Shown piece by piece: positions 30,596 through 40,405 of a stretch of 64,000 bases of DNA. Location: the NCBI RefSeq assembly GCF_044336245.1, contig NZ_CP172346.1, positions 620,001 to 684,000 on the forward strand, read 5' to 3'. This stretch comes from Schlesneria sphaerica. Its GTDB lineage: Bacteria > Planctomycetota > Planctomycetia > Planctomycetales > Planctomycetaceae. The notes under the pieces are model-generated. The model was not told the DNA's origin and made no database searches. It saw nothing but the letters and a program-made list of their open reading frames with translations. Numbering within the stretch: the stretch's first letter is position 1; each line of letters opens with the position of its first letter. The position numbers were made by a program, and so were the translations under genes.

Positions 30596-30631
30596 TCACG
30601 GGACCCCGCAATCGACTGCAGGATCCCGTGA
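30596..30631 (-). terminator. Candidate terminator after aspartokinase
   Basis: Perfect 8-bp stem TCACGGGA (30596-30603) with TCCCGTGA (30624-30631) around a 20-nt loop, 27 bp beyond the aspartokinase stop. The minus-strand tail is only moderately T-rich, so efficiency is doubtful. Confidence 0.5.
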
Positions 30632-30657
30632 AATCGGCTTCAGCGATACCGGAACTC

Positions 30658-32448
30658 TCAGTGTTCCCGGCCAAAAACATTCAGCAGGGCAGTATGTGCT
30701 TTTGTGGCGTCCTTGGGAGCCACGACCGCACTGATTCGAATCTCACTGGTGTTGACCATCTGAATGTTCACAGCCGCGGAAGCCAGCGCGCGGAACATCT
30801 TCTCGCCGACGCCAGTATGACTTCGCAGTCCAATCCCCATGACTGAAAGCATGGCGATTTCTTTCTCGAAGCTGACGTTGGTCCCCGGCCATCGCTCGAC
30901 CAGTTCACGCAGTAATAGCAGACAGCGTTCCAGATCCGTTCGCGGGACGGTGAACGAGATATCGGCCTGATGACCGTGTCCGATATTCTGCACAATCAGG
31001 TCGACCATCACGCCACCTTCGGCGACCGCCGCGAAAATTTCGGCAGCCACTCCAGGCTGATCCGCAATATTGCGAACCGTGATCCGGGACTGGTTTGTGT
31101 CGAGTTGAACCTCACTGACAACGATGTCTTCCATGCTGGCCAGTCGGGAAACGACGTCTCGTTCGAGTTCATCACGCGAAACGTGCGACTTGGGTTTTCC
31201 GATCTGTGCAAAGCCGATTGCAGGCGGGGTCGAGATTTCCTGATCCAGTTGGAACCCTTCGTGAACGGACTTCAGTGCCTGTTCACGCTGGTCGCGGTTG
31301 ACCAGGACCGAGATCTTGATTTCACTGGTCGTGATCATCTGGATGTTGACGCCCGAATCCGAAAGCGATTTGAACATCTGAGCTGCGACGCCGGTGTGGG
31401 TTCGCATTCCCGCACCGACAACCGAGACTTTCGCGACGTTTGTGCCGTGATGGACTTCCCCGAATCCCAAGGCCCGTACAGCCTGTTCGGCCGCGGTGAG
31501 TGCTTCGGCCAGATCGTCCTGCGGAACGGTGAAGGTGACCTCGGCGATCCCTTCTTCGGCGATGTCCTGGATCACCATGTCGATCGGAATCCGACGTTCG
31601 GCCATCTTGGTAAACAGAGTTGCCAGCACCCCAGGGCGGTCGGGGAGCTGACGCAGATTCACGATCGCCTCGCTCTTGACGAGAGCCACGCCGGTCACCA
31701 TTGGAACGGTGCCTTCTTGAGGCGGTGCGATGAGTGTTCCTTCGCCGTCCGTGTAGGCAGGCCGCACCTGCAGGAGGACACGGTATTTCTTGGCAAACTC
31801 GATGGAACGCGAGTGCATCTTTCCGCCGCCGAGACTGGTCAGTTCCAGCATCTCGTCGTATGAAATCCGGGGAAGCTTGCGAGCATCCTTAATCATCCGC
31901 GGGTCGGTCGTGAAGATCCCTTCGACATCGGTATAGATTTCACAAACATCCGCTTCCAGCACCGCCGCCAGCGCCGTCGCGGTGGTATCACTTCCGCCCC
32001 GTCCCAGGGTCGTGATGTTGAAGTCGTCATCGATCCCCTGAAAGCCAGCGGCGACGACGATCTTCCCTTCGGCAAGGGCTTTCCGCATGCGGTCTGTTTT
32101 GATTTCGCGAATTCGTGCCTTCGTATAGGTCGAATCGGTGAGGATACCGATCTGGTAACCGGTCAGGCTGATGGCCGGTTCACCCAAGGCCTGAACCGCC
32201 ATAGCGACCAGGGCGACAGATTCCTGCTCACCGGTCGCCAGCAGCATGTCCATTTCCCGTGGAGGCGGAACTTCACTGACTTGGCGGGCGAGGTCGATCA
32301 GTTCGTCCGTTTTGTCTCCACGAGCACTAATGACCATCACAACCTGGTTGCCGGCTCGTTTCGCGTCTACAGCCCGCTTGGCTGCGGACATGATTCTTTG
32401 AGCATCCGCGACACTGGAGCCACCGAATTTTTGTACGATCAACGCCAC
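30658..32448 (-). CDS. lysC: Aspartokinase with four ACT domains
   Basis: Phosphorylates aspartate, the first step toward lysine/diaminopimelate, threonine and methionine. The 596-residue protein starts with a GTG (complement of 32446-32448; GGAAG upstream) giving VALIVQKFGGSSVADAQRI, the conserved N-terminus; the open frame continues far upstream but is not similar to anything. The kinase domain (1 to about 250) includes the LGRGGSDTTATALA catalytic block and CEIYTDVEGIFTTDPR. The regulatory part is doubled: ACT domain pairs at about 265-410 (VNLRQLPDRPGVLATLF; IQMITTSEIKISVLV) and about 440-590 (ITVRNIADQPGVAAEIF; IQMVNTSEIRISAVV). A four-ACT aspartokinase of about 600 residues is known from cyanobacteria and planctomycetes; most others have one pair and about 400-460 residues. 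Feedback inhibition by pathway amino acids is expected. Confidence 0.95.
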   Translation of the reverse strand: MALIVQKFGGSSVADAQRIMSAAKRAVDAKRAGNQVVMVISARGDKTDELIDLARQVSEVPPPREMDMLLATGEQESVALVAMAVQALGEPAISLTGYQIGILTDSTYTKARIREIKTDRMRKALAEGKIVVAAGFQGIDDDFNITTLGRGGSDTTATALAAVLEADVCEIYTDVEGIFTTDPRMIKDARKLPRISYDEMLELTSLGGGKMHSRSIEFAKKYRVLLQVRPAYTDGEGTLIAPPQEGTVPMVTGVALVKSEAIVNLRQLPDRPGVLATLFTKMAERRIPIDMVIQDIAEEGIAEVTFTVPQDDLAEALTAAEQAVRALGFGEVHHGTNVAKVSVVGAGMRTHTGVAAQMFKSLSDSGVNIQMITTSEIKISVLVNRDQREQALKSVHEGFQLDQEISTPPAIGFAQIGKPKSHVSRDELERDVVSRLASMEDIVVSEVQLDTNQSRITVRNIADQPGVAAEIFAAVAEGGVMVDLIVQNIGHGHQADISFTVPRTDLERCLLLLRELVERWPGTNVSFEKEIAMLSVMGIGLRSHTGVGEKMFRALASAAVNIQMVNTSEIRISAVVAPKDATKAHTALLNVFGREH

Positions 32449-32920
32449 GTGAATCTTCCGAAAAAAGTATCCGATTACGACTATTTCTTCCCTTACCGGG
32501 CACAACCTCGAGTGAACCCCGTCGTTCTGGCGCACCGATGAAGCCCGATAGAATAGCAGAAGTTTTCCACAGCGACGAGATTCCGCCTTTTCAGGGCATT
32601 GACCGACGGTGATGAACGCGTCGTCTTCGCTGACAGCACCAACGGACTGCCTTGGGACAACGCGTGGTCTTCTGCAGCCAGGTTGTCGTCTGGCGTCCAT
32701 TGCTCCGTGAGTGCGTTTGACAGCCCCTTTCTGACAAGGGTAGCCTCGCATAAATCAATGTCTATAAATCATTCAACGTAACGGCTGCTGATCGTTGACT
32801 CCTTTCACTATTCCCTGTCCTGCTGTCGGAAATGATTTCAGGCTCTGCAGTTGTAGCTCTACACACCCGGACAATCCTTGTCGTCGCCCCTGATTCGATC
32901 ACCTCAACGGAAGTTTTCGG
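32449..32920. other. Divergent intergenic region, aspartokinase / enolase-superfamily gene
   Basis: About 470 bp. The long open frame continuing upstream of the aspartokinase GTG is not similar to any domain I recognise and is taken as untranslated. I do not see a lysine riboswitch or T-box leader. Promoters for both genes must be here, but none is clear enough to place. Confidence 0.5.
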
Positions 32921-34189
32921 ATGAATTCATTTCGAACCAATCGACGGAATTTTCTGGTTTCTGGTGCGATGGCATCCGGCGCCTTCCTCTCGGCAATGGG
33001 GAGAGGAAGGTTTCCGGAACCGCTGAGAGCTGCCGAAGAGGCAGCGCTTTCTGGGGCTCCCAAGCTCAAAATTGCTTCGGTCAAAACCTATCTGCTCCGG
33101 ACAACTTTGAAGCGTCCTTTCGGCGTGTCCGTCTCCGTACCTCTCGATTCCACGCGAGAAGTCCTGCTCGTCAAAATTGAATCCGACTCGGGACTGGTCG
33201 GCTGGGGCGAAACCATTCCGATTGGGGGCATTCGAGCGGCAATCGACGAGGTGCTGGCCCCTCAGCTCATTGGGAAAAATCCCCTTGAATACCGTCGACT
33301 CTGGCGGCAAATGTGGGGAGCGAACTTCGGAAACGGACTTGCGGTAGGGGGAGTGGACATCGCCCTTAACGATCTGCGAGGAAAAGCCCTCAACTTACCC
33401 GTTGCAGAACTCTTCGGTGGACGACTCCGCGACCGGATCCCCGCCTACGCATCGGCCATGAACTACCTGGAAGGCCTTCAGCCGGAAGATCACTATGCCG
33501 AAGAGGCAGTCGAGAAGAAGAAACTCGGCTTCAAAGCGATGAAAATGCGACTGGGACGATATTCCGTCGCCCGTGAAGCCAAAGTCGCTGAAGCTGTCAG
33601 AGACGCAGTCGGTCCCGACATTCTGCTGATGGCCGACGGAAACGGGGCCTACACGCTGGAATCGGCAGTCAGGATGGGAAATGTTTTGAATCGACTCGGC
33701 TTCGAAGCGTTTGAAGAACCACTTCCCCAGTCCCCTCGCTATGCCGGGTATGAAGAATTGCGTCGGAAGCTCCCCTTATCGTTGGCTGCGGGGGAAGTGG
33801 TTGACTCCCGAGCCAGCGCCAAGGATCTGATCGACCGGCGGGCGATGGACATTATCCAGCCCGATATCAGTCTGTGTGGAGGCCTGGCCGAAGCCCTTTA
33901 CATCGCCGAGACTGCTGCCCTTTCCGGCATCCGCTGCATCCCGCACTGCTGGGGGAGTGACGTCCTGATCGCCGCCACAACCCACCTTGTCTCTTTGCTG
34001 CCCGACCCACACTGGGGCCTGCCTACTGACACGCCCCTTCTGGAACTCGATCAGTCCGAAAACCCGTGGCGCGACGGAATCGCCAAGGGCTCGTTCCCTC
34101 TCAAAGACGGTCTCATCGATGTACCGACCGGTCCGGGACTGGGAATCACCGTCGATGAGGACTTTGTGAGAACCTACGCGGTGTCGTGA
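32921..34189 (+). CDS. Tat-exported enolase-superfamily enzyme (mandelate racemase/muconate lactonising type)
   Basis: A 422-residue exported member of the enolase superfamily. The twin-arginine signal TNRRNFLVSGAMASGAFLSAM occupies the N-terminus. Barrel residues are in place: K208 of K-M-R (AMKMRLG), D239 (LMADGNGAY), E265 (FEEPLPQ), E292 (AAGEVVDS) as metal ligands, and H342 in PHCWGSDVLIAATTH. The Lys plus His-bearing seventh strand indicates the mandelate racemase subgroup (acid-sugar dehydratase or racemase like) rather than a dipeptide epimerase. Substrate cannot be assigned. The superfamily is usually cytoplasmic, so Tat export is an unusual trait. ATG at 32921; GGATG context, weak ribosome binding site. 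Confidence 0.9.
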   Translation: MNSFRTNRRNFLVSGAMASGAFLSAMGRGRFPEPLRAAEEAALSGAPKLKIASVKTYLLRTTLKRPFGVSVSVPLDSTREVLLVKIESDSGLVGWGETIPIGGIRAAIDEVLAPQLIGKNPLEYRRLWRQMWGANFGNGLAVGGVDIALNDLRGKALNLPVAELFGGRLRDRIPAYASAMNYLEGLQPEDHYAEEAVEKKKLGFKAMKMRLGRYSVAREAKVAEAVRDAVGPDILLMADGNGAYTLESAVRMGNVLNRLGFEAFEEPLPQSPRYAGYEELRRKLPLSLAAGEVVDSRASAKDLIDRRAMDIIQPDISLCGGLAEALYIAETAALSGIRCIPHCWGSDVLIAATTHLVSLLPDPHWGLPTDTPLLELDQSENPWRDGIAKGSFPLKDGLIDVPTGPGLGITVDEDFVRTYAVS

Positions 34190-34672
34190 AATGCAGACCT
34201 GCGTCCCCGGTTTTTCATAAGAATATTTTCCGATCGCCCTCATCTCGTCTCGGTTCGGACGAAGCCAGTCACATTCCAGTTAAGTCTTGCACCGCCATCA
34301 GTTACCGACCGGCGTCAAATTGGGGCGTGTCTGAGGCGCGTGAGTGTGAGTCCGCTGAACGGCGATCGTTCGAACACTGCGCTCACCATTCGTCTTGAAT
34401 GTGGGCCTGCCCCTCGTTAGCATCGATCCCGGATCCTTCGGGATTCGAGAAACCTCTGCCGTGTTCGATACGGGGCTTGTGCGTTGACCCTACAACTTCT
34501 TCATGCGGGAGTTTTCTAGTTCGGCCGCGTGTATATCCGCGATCGCACTTCGGTGCCTTCCCGGCTCACACAACCCGGACATGAGGCTCCCCCCTGAATC
34601 CTTTGGGTTCAGAACCTCAGCGTTCCAACGGCACTGGCGGAGGCTTCTTTTTATCCAGCGAGACGATTTTTC
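34190..34672. other. Intergenic region before rarA
   Basis: About 480 bp without a supportable gene; open frames are short and without domains. Small G/C-rich hairpins occur (for example around 34430-34450, TCCCGGATCCTTCGGGA), but no terminator with a T-tract is seen. Confidence 0.45.
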
Positions 34673-36004
34673 ATGGCCTTGTTCGACCGGCTGGAAGCAG
34701 AGCATCGCAACGCGGTTCGCCCCTTAGCCGCGCGGATGCGACCAAGAACACTGAGTGAATTTGTCGGACAGCACCATATCCTCGCCCCCGGCAAGCTTCT
34801 CCGCCGGATGCTGGAGGCGGACCGAATCTCATCGGTTGTTTTCTACGGGCCACCGGGAACAGGCAAGACATCCCTGGCCGAACTCATCGCCCAACACACC
34901 AAGCGAACATTCCGTTCGTTGAACGCTGCCGCTGCGGGAGTCAAAGAGCTGCGCGACGTGCTCGACAAAGCACGCGCGGATGTTTCCACTGGCGGAAACC
35001 GGACAGTTCTCTTCATCGACGAACTGCACCATTTCAACAAACAGCAACAGAATGTCCTCTTGCCTGATGTGGAGGATGGAATTGTCTCACTTGTCGCAGC
35101 GACGACGGCCAATCCCTTCTTCGCATTGATTTCGCCCTTGCTGAGCCGCAGCCAGATCTTTGAGTTGCAACCCCTCTCGACGGAGGATGTCGTTTACTTG
35201 CTCGAAGCCGCACTCAAAGACGCCGTGCGGGGTCTGGGAGCAAAAAAAGTCACAGCGACACCTGAGGCGCTGAAATTTCTGGCCACCGTCTGCGATGGCG
35301 ATGCCCGCCGGGCGTTGACCGCTCTGGAAATCGGCGTGTTGTCGCTCGATCCGAAGACCGCTGAGTTTGATCTGGCCGCGGCCGAAGAATCGATCCAGAA
35401 AAAGCAGATTCGCTACGACGCCGATGGAGATGATCACTACGACGCAGCGAGCGCCATGATCAAGAGTATCCGTGGCAGCGACCCGGACGCAGCCATCTAC
35501 TGGATGGCCCGGATGCTGGCAGCGGGCGAGGAACCCCGGTTTGTCGCACGTCGGCTGGTGATCTCGGCTGCTGAAGACATCGGTAATGCGGATCCCCACG
35601 GCCTGGTCCTGGCCCAGTCCGCGGCAGCCGCCACGGAATTCATCGGAATGCCGGAATGCCGAATCATTCTCGCCCAGGCAGTGACCTATCTGGCCCTCGC
35701 ACAGAAATCGAATGCGGCTTACAAGGCCATCGACGCTGCGATGGAGGATGTCACCAATTCACGACTGCTGCCCGTCCCAGTCCATCTGCGGGACGCACAC
35801 TACCAAGGTGCAGCCAGACTCGAGCATGGCAAGGGTTACGAATACCCGCACGACGCCCCTGAGGGCTGGATCGCTCAGGATTATCTGGGAGTCGATCGCA
35901 GTTACTACGAACCGGTTGAGCGGGGCGCGGAAACAGAGATGAAGCGACGACTGGATCAACTGCGACAAATGCGCAGAACGGCACCGGATTCTCAACCTGA
36001 GTAA
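34673..36004 (+). CDS. rarA: Replication-associated recombination protein A (RarA/MgsA)
   Basis: A 443-residue AAA+ ATPase that acts at stalled replication forks together with single-strand binding protein and RecA. Walker A is GPPGTGKTS (59-67), Walker B is VLFIDELHHFNKQQQN (112-127), sensor 1 is VAATTANPFFAL and the arginine-finger segment is LLSRSQIFELQPLS. The C-terminal tetramerisation domain includes YDAASAMIKSIRGSDPDAAIYWMARMLAAGEEPRFVARRL and NADPHGLVLAQSA, which are RarA-specific. Ends near DYLGVDRSYYEPVERGAE, also family-typical. Start at 34673 (ATG) after CGATTTTTC; no clear ribosome binding site, but MALFDRLEAEHRNAVRPLAARMRPRTLSEFVGQ is the usual N-terminus. Monocistronic, cytoplasmic. 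Confidence 0.96.
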   Translation: MALFDRLEAEHRNAVRPLAARMRPRTLSEFVGQHHILAPGKLLRRMLEADRISSVVFYGPPGTGKTSLAELIAQHTKRTFRSLNAAAAGVKELRDVLDKARADVSTGGNRTVLFIDELHHFNKQQQNVLLPDVEDGIVSLVAATTANPFFALISPLLSRSQIFELQPLSTEDVVYLLEAALKDAVRGLGAKKVTATPEALKFLATVCDGDARRALTALEIGVLSLDPKTAEFDLAAAEESIQKKQIRYDADGDDHYDAASAMIKSIRGSDPDAAIYWMARMLAAGEEPRFVARRLVISAAEDIGNADPHGLVLAQSAAAATEFIGMPECRIILAQAVTYLALAQKSNAAYKAIDAAMEDVTNSRLLPVPVHLRDAHYQGAARLEHGKGYEYPHDAPEGWIAQDYLGVDRSYYEPVERGAETEMKRRLDQLRQMRRTAPDSQPE

Positions 36005-36563
36005 TTCAGGTCATATGGCCAACATACGGTGCCCATCTCAACTTCAACAAGCTGGGTTATCCCCTGAGATGTGTGAGCCGGCGCAATTCTGGCGCCATAA
36101 GGTGGCTCTCAGCCGTGTGCGAGGTTTTGGCGACACGTGCGCGTTGTGACTTGGGCCAGTGTCAATTTGTTCAGAGAAATAAGAGGTAACGGTGCGGGAC
36201 GCCCCATGTTCCCGCTCGATAAATTGCCCTCTCTGTATGCAGTCTCCCCTCAACATTCAGCTCGCTTTCCCGGCAGCGAGTGGAAATTCAGCTCCGTCAG
36301 CTCGCATCCAATGAGACAAATTCCTTAATTGCGGCCAATTTAGCTCGTTTTGAACGCTTTCGGGCGGCGCTCCGGCAAGTCCTGCCTGCAGTCACTCCTG
36401 TTTGGGAATGGTGACGTAGAATCGGGCACCGAACAGATCCCATTCATCTGGACAGACATTTCTCTTTCTCTTATCAATCGCCCGCACTTCTCCTTTTCCC
36501 AATTCAATTCGTTCGTATCACGTCACTTTCGGCGACGCGATCATTTCGTTGCGTGGAGTCAAC
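36005..36563. other. Intergenic region before flhA
   Basis: About 560 bp. Frames here are short and without domain content. The ribosome binding site GGAG at 36555-36558 belongs to flhA. The sigma factor encoded at 39573-40358 could act at this promoter, but I cannot place a sigma-28 consensus with confidence. Confidence 0.45.
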
Positions 36564-38753
36564 ATGACCACTGCTGTCGGACACGGTCCGCACTCTGTTG
36601 CAGGAAGTTCCCTGGGAATGGTTTTTCCAATCCTGGTGGTCCTTTCCGTCCTGGTGCTGATTGCCCCCGTGCCGCCAGTCGTCCTGGACCTCTTACTCGC
36701 CGCCAACGTGACCGCATCCGTCCTGATCCTGCTGACGACGATTTCTGTCCGTAAACCACTGGAGTTCAGTGTCTTTCCGTCACTGCTGCTGGTGACGACT
36801 CTGGTTCGGCTCGTTCTGAACGTTGCTTCGACTCGCCTGATTCTGACTCAGGGGCCCACCGCAGGAACAGAGGCCGCCGGCGTCGTCATCGAAACCTTCG
36901 GACGATTCGTCGCTCAGGGGCAACTGATCGTTGGCCTGATCCTGTTTGCAATTATCGTGGTGATTCAGTTTGTGGTCGTCACAAAGGGTGCCACAAGAAT
37001 CAGCGAAGTCGCTGCACGATTCTCGCTCGACAGCCTCCCCGGCAAGCAATTGGCGATTGATGCCGACGTAGCTGCCGGGACGATCACTCAGGAACAGGCC
37101 CGACTCCGTCGTCAGGAACTGACCGACCAGGCAGACTTTCATGCCGCCATGGATGGAGCCGGTAAATTTGTTCGCGGTGATGCGATCGCTGGCGTCCTGA
37201 TCACTGTCATCAATCTTGTTGGCGGCTTGTCTATCGGCGTCATTCAGCATGGCATGTCCATCCCCAATGCACTGGAAGTCTACTCAACCCTGACTATCGG
37301 AGACGGTCTTGTCTCGCAGGTTCCCGGATTTCTGATCGCGATCGCTGCAGGGTTACTGGCGACGCGAAGTTCTCGCGAGTCGAACCTGTCGCACGATGCG
37401 GCTCACCAGATGTTCCAGGAGCCCACGGCACTCTTCCTGGCAGCGGCCTTCGCCACCGCTCTGGCCTTCACCGGCCTGCCCATGATTCCTCTGGCGACTT
37501 TGGCAGTCGGCTGTGTTCTGATCGGACTGAGCGTCAAATCAGTCACCTCGTCGAAAACCCAAGCCGCGGCCTCTGCGAACAGCTCTCCGGCAGTAAATTC
37601 GACTCAAGTACATTCCGTCTCGCCCGCTCAGTTCAAGCGTGAGCAGCGTCCAGAAGATAAACTGGCCATTGAACCAATCGAACTCGAACTCGGCTTTCGC
37701 CTGATCAAGCTGGCCGACCCCGATGCAGGGGGCGACCTGATGGACCGGGTCACTCAGTTGCGAAACAAGATTGCGCTGGAGCTGGGAATCATCCTGCCGA
37801 AGGTCAAAATTCGCGACAGCCTGCGATTGAGCGACTGCGGTTATCGAATCAAGCTGCGAAATGTCACGGTGGCCTCCGGCGTACTTCGCCCCGAAATGCT
37901 GCTGGCGGTCAACACCGGGCTGGTCAGCGGCGAGGTGAACGGCCAGGACGTCATCGAACCATCCACCGGTCGCGCCGCGAAATGGATTGAGTCATCGCAA
38001 GTCGAGAATGCAAAGGTCTGCGGATATAAGGTCGTCGAGCCCGCCGTCGTGCTGATGGCTCACCTGGCCGAGATCGTCAAAACACATGCAGACGAGCTGC
38101 TGACCCGACAGCATGTTCATCAGCTACTGGAAACACTCGGCCGAACCTCACCCAAGGTTGTCGAAGAACTGATCCCAACGCTCCTGAAACCAGCTCAAGT
38201 CCACCAGATCCTTTGCAATCTTCTGCGAGAAAACGTTCCGGTTCGAGACCTTGAAACGATCTTGGAGACTCTCGGAACTTACGCAGATCAGACCACCAAT
38301 ATCACGACGTTGACCGAACTCGTTCGCAATGCCCTCAGTCGCACAATCTGTCAACAGTACCGCGATGCCAATCGAGTGATTCATGCAATCACTCTCGATC
38401 CGGCGCTCGAAGACGTTCTCTGCGGCGGCTTTGAAGGATCTGAACGAGGCCTTTCAATCAAGTTAACGCCGCAAATCATTGAAGGTGTCACTCACGAACT
38501 TTCACGTCAGACAAGCCGGTTGACTCGCGAAGGATATCTTCCAGTCGTCGTCTGCTCGGCACAGGTTCGCCCCGTCCTTCGGCAAATCACCCAAAGCTCG
38601 CTCCCCAAACTTGCAGTACTCAGCCTGCAGGAGATCTCCCGGGATACGGTGGTTCAGCCGCATGGGCAAGTTCCAATCAACTCCATCAAGATTCCTCAGA
38701 AGAGGCCCCTCGATGGACAAAAACGTCACCCGCTGGTCGCAGCCATGACGTGA
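36564..38753 (+). CDS. flhA: Flagellar biosynthesis protein FlhA
   Basis: A 729-residue integral membrane component of the flagellar type III export gate. Helices fill the first ~340 residues; the FHIPEP-family signature is present around LEFSVFPSLLLVTTLVRLVLNVASTRLIL and VVVTKGATRISEVAARFSLDSLPGKQLAIDADVAAGTITQEQARLRR, then GKFVRGDAIAGVLITVINLVGG. The cytosolic domain includes LELGFRLIKLADP, DLMDRVTQLRNKIALELGIILPKVKIRDS, and VETLGRTSPKVVEELIP (seen as LLETLGRTSPKVVEELIPTLL). ATG at 36564 with GTGGAG upstream; the frame is open from a TTG at 36549. Other flagellar genes are absent nearby apart from the sigma factor 820 bp downstream. Confidence 0.97.
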   Translation: MTTAVGHGPHSVAGSSLGMVFPILVVLSVLVLIAPVPPVVLDLLLAANVTASVLILLTTISVRKPLEFSVFPSLLLVTTLVRLVLNVASTRLILTQGPTAGTEAAGVVIETFGRFVAQGQLIVGLILFAIIVVIQFVVVTKGATRISEVAARFSLDSLPGKQLAIDADVAAGTITQEQARLRRQELTDQADFHAAMDGAGKFVRGDAIAGVLITVINLVGGLSIGVIQHGMSIPNALEVYSTLTIGDGLVSQVPGFLIAIAAGLLATRSSRESNLSHDAAHQMFQEPTALFLAAAFATALAFTGLPMIPLATLAVGCVLIGLSVKSVTSSKTQAAASANSSPAVNSTQVHSVSPAQFKREQRPEDKLAIEPIELELGFRLIKLADPDAGGDLMDRVTQLRNKIALELGIILPKVKIRDSLRLSDCGYRIKLRNVTVASGVLRPEMLLAVNTGLVSGEVNGQDVIEPSTGRAAKWIESSQVENAKVCGYKVVEPAVVLMAHLAEIVKTHADELLTRQHVHQLLETLGRTSPKVVEELIPTLLKPAQVHQILCNLLRENVPVRDLETILETLGTYADQTTNITTLTELVRNALSRTICQQYRDANRVIHAITLDPALEDVLCGGFEGSERGLSIKLTPQIIEGVTHELSRQTSRLTREGYLPVVVCSAQVRPVLRQITQSSLPKLAVLSLQEISRDTVVQPHGQVPINSIKIPQKRPLDGQKRHPLVAAMT

Positions 38754-39572
38754 TCACTGCAACTGAATCCTCCCATTCAACTGCAGCGCAATTGACAACG
38801 GATAGAGCAGAACCCAGGCCCAACCGGGTTCATGCACCAATCTTGAATCGACGCTCCCTCGAATCAAGATCGCCGACGATTTTCTCCCCAACTCCAAAAT
38901 TTGAATTTCGCAGCCTACTGCAATTGGCTGGGTAGATCAGCTGACGGTGTTCGCCCCGTTGCTCGATCAACAGTCATCGTCCGTACTTTGACACGCTCCA
39001 ATCACAACAACAGCAGCTTTATTCAGATGATGCCAACACCCTTGCACATGAATGATCCGTTTAACGCCCCTATCGATCGGGGGCAGACGCGAGGTGCCCC
39101 TGACCTTGCGGAATCGAAAAGCTCACTTCCGGTGATGCCACGATTACCGGATCGACAAGCCGTCGGGAGCCCTTGCTCAACCATGTCGAATCGAGTCACT
39201 GGCCTGAGGCAATTACCTTCCTGTGGAGACACTCAGTTGATGATTGCCGCGTAAATCTTGATTTCTTCTTTTCCAATTTTCCATTTTGATCCAGAAGAGG
39301 CCGGTTATGACGTTCGGGGGAATTAAAGTGAATTAGTTCAAATGGAAGGGTTCCTTGTGCCGATAATGATTGAACGGGATATGGCGGAGTGTCTGATCAG
39401 AGGACGTCTGACCTGTCCACCAGGAAGGTGGAAGCGTTCAGCCAGAATCGGATCAACAGCGCAAATCGGCTTGAATTGAATACTGGTAACTAAATAACCA
39501 CAGCGCGGGCATCGACGCCACGTCCACAGAGAATCACGCTGTGGAAGCCGGTTGCTCACCATGGAGGGTGTG
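38754..39572. other. Long gap between flhA and sigma factor gene
   Basis: About 820 bp on the same strand between the two motility genes, where related gene orders often carry flhF or flhG. I find no GTPase or ATPase motif and no frame of convincing length. A minus-strand frame (complement of 39338-39562) contains a CPRCG zinc-ribbon-like word but has no other support. The sequence upstream of the sigma gene carries GGAGGG at 39563-39568. Confidence 0.5.
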
Positions 39573-40358
39573 ATGGTAATGAAGGTTGCAACGGACGAAG
39601 AAATCGCCCAGGTCTGGCAGGACTTTAAGCGAGATCAATCCAATCAGAACTTGCGAAACGCTCTCATCGAGCGATTTCTTCCGCTTGTCCGATATAACGC
39701 TGAACGGGTCTGGGCCAAGCTTCCCGACGGAGTCGATCTGAACGATCTGATTTCCGCCGGAGTCTTCGGATTGATGGATGCCATCGAAGCATTTGACCTC
39801 GACCGCGGCGTCAAGTTCGAAACGTACTGCGTCCCCCGTATCCGCGGTGCCATGCTCGACGAACTGCGCACGATGGACTGGGTACCACGCCTTGTCCGTA
39901 GCAAAGCCAGCAAGCTGGAAGCGGCACGCAAGGAAGCGGAAGCCGAACTCGGCCGTCCTCCATCAGATGCAGAAATCGCCCAGAAGATGGGCCTGCCGAT
40001 GGAAGAGTATGACAAGCACAAGTCAGAAGCTTCTGCCGTCAATCTCGTCAGCCTGAACAAGAAATGGTACGAAACGGACAGTTACAAAGACGTCCGCGAA
40101 ATCGATATCATCGAAGATACCAAAGGGGAAGACCCCACCGACAGCATCCAGAAACGTGACGTGATGAAGCTCGTCACCAAGGGGCTGAACCGCAATGAGC
40201 GATTGATCATCATCCTCTACTACTATGAAGAGCTGACGATGAAAGAAATCGGTACCACTTTGGGACTGTCGGAATCACGCGTCAGTCAGATGCATTCCAG
40301 CATCGTCGCACGCCTGAAGGATCAGTTGAACCGCCGTCGTCCCGAATTTGCACAGTAG
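39573..40358 (+). CDS. fliA: FliA/WhiG family sigma factor (sigma-28)
   Basis: A 261-residue alternative sigma factor for RNA polymerase, directing flagellar (or related) genes. Region 2 is visible as LVRYNAERVWAKLPDGVDLNDLISAGVFGLMDAIEAFDLDRGVKFETYCVPRIRGAMLDELRTMDWVPRLVR, which is the FliA/WhiG hallmark; region 3 follows (EAELGRPPSDAEIAQKMGLPMEEY), and region 4 with its helix-turn-helix is NRNERLIIILYYYEELTMKEIGTTLGLSESRVSQMHSSIVARLK. The chosen ATG at 39573 follows GGAGGG by 4 nt; ATG 39579 and a TTG at 39552 are alternatives. The gene follows flhA by 820 bp and ends in the terminator at 40406-40444. Related FliA proteins are held by an anti-sigma factor FlgM, not seen here. Confidence 0.95.
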   Translation: MVMKVATDEEIAQVWQDFKRDQSNQNLRNALIERFLPLVRYNAERVWAKLPDGVDLNDLISAGVFGLMDAIEAFDLDRGVKFETYCVPRIRGAMLDELRTMDWVPRLVRSKASKLEAARKEAEAELGRPPSDAEIAQKMGLPMEEYDKHKSEASAVNLVSLNKKWYETDSYKDVREIDIIEDTKGEDPTDSIQKRDVMKLVTKGLNRNERLIIILYYYEELTMKEIGTTLGLSESRVSQMHSSIVARLKDQLNRRRPEFAQ

Positions 40359-40405
40359 CATTCAGCCGCGTGTCAGCGAGAATGAACTCGCCCACGTGCC
40401 CCATC

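Noticed and set aside
30970..31863. Plus-strand frame of 297 codons
   Set aside because: Antisense to aspartokinase; composition of a shadow, not a protein.
39338..39562. Minus-strand frame with a CPRCG zinc-ribbon-like word
   Set aside because: Single CxxC only, overlaps the leader of the sigma factor gene, no other support.
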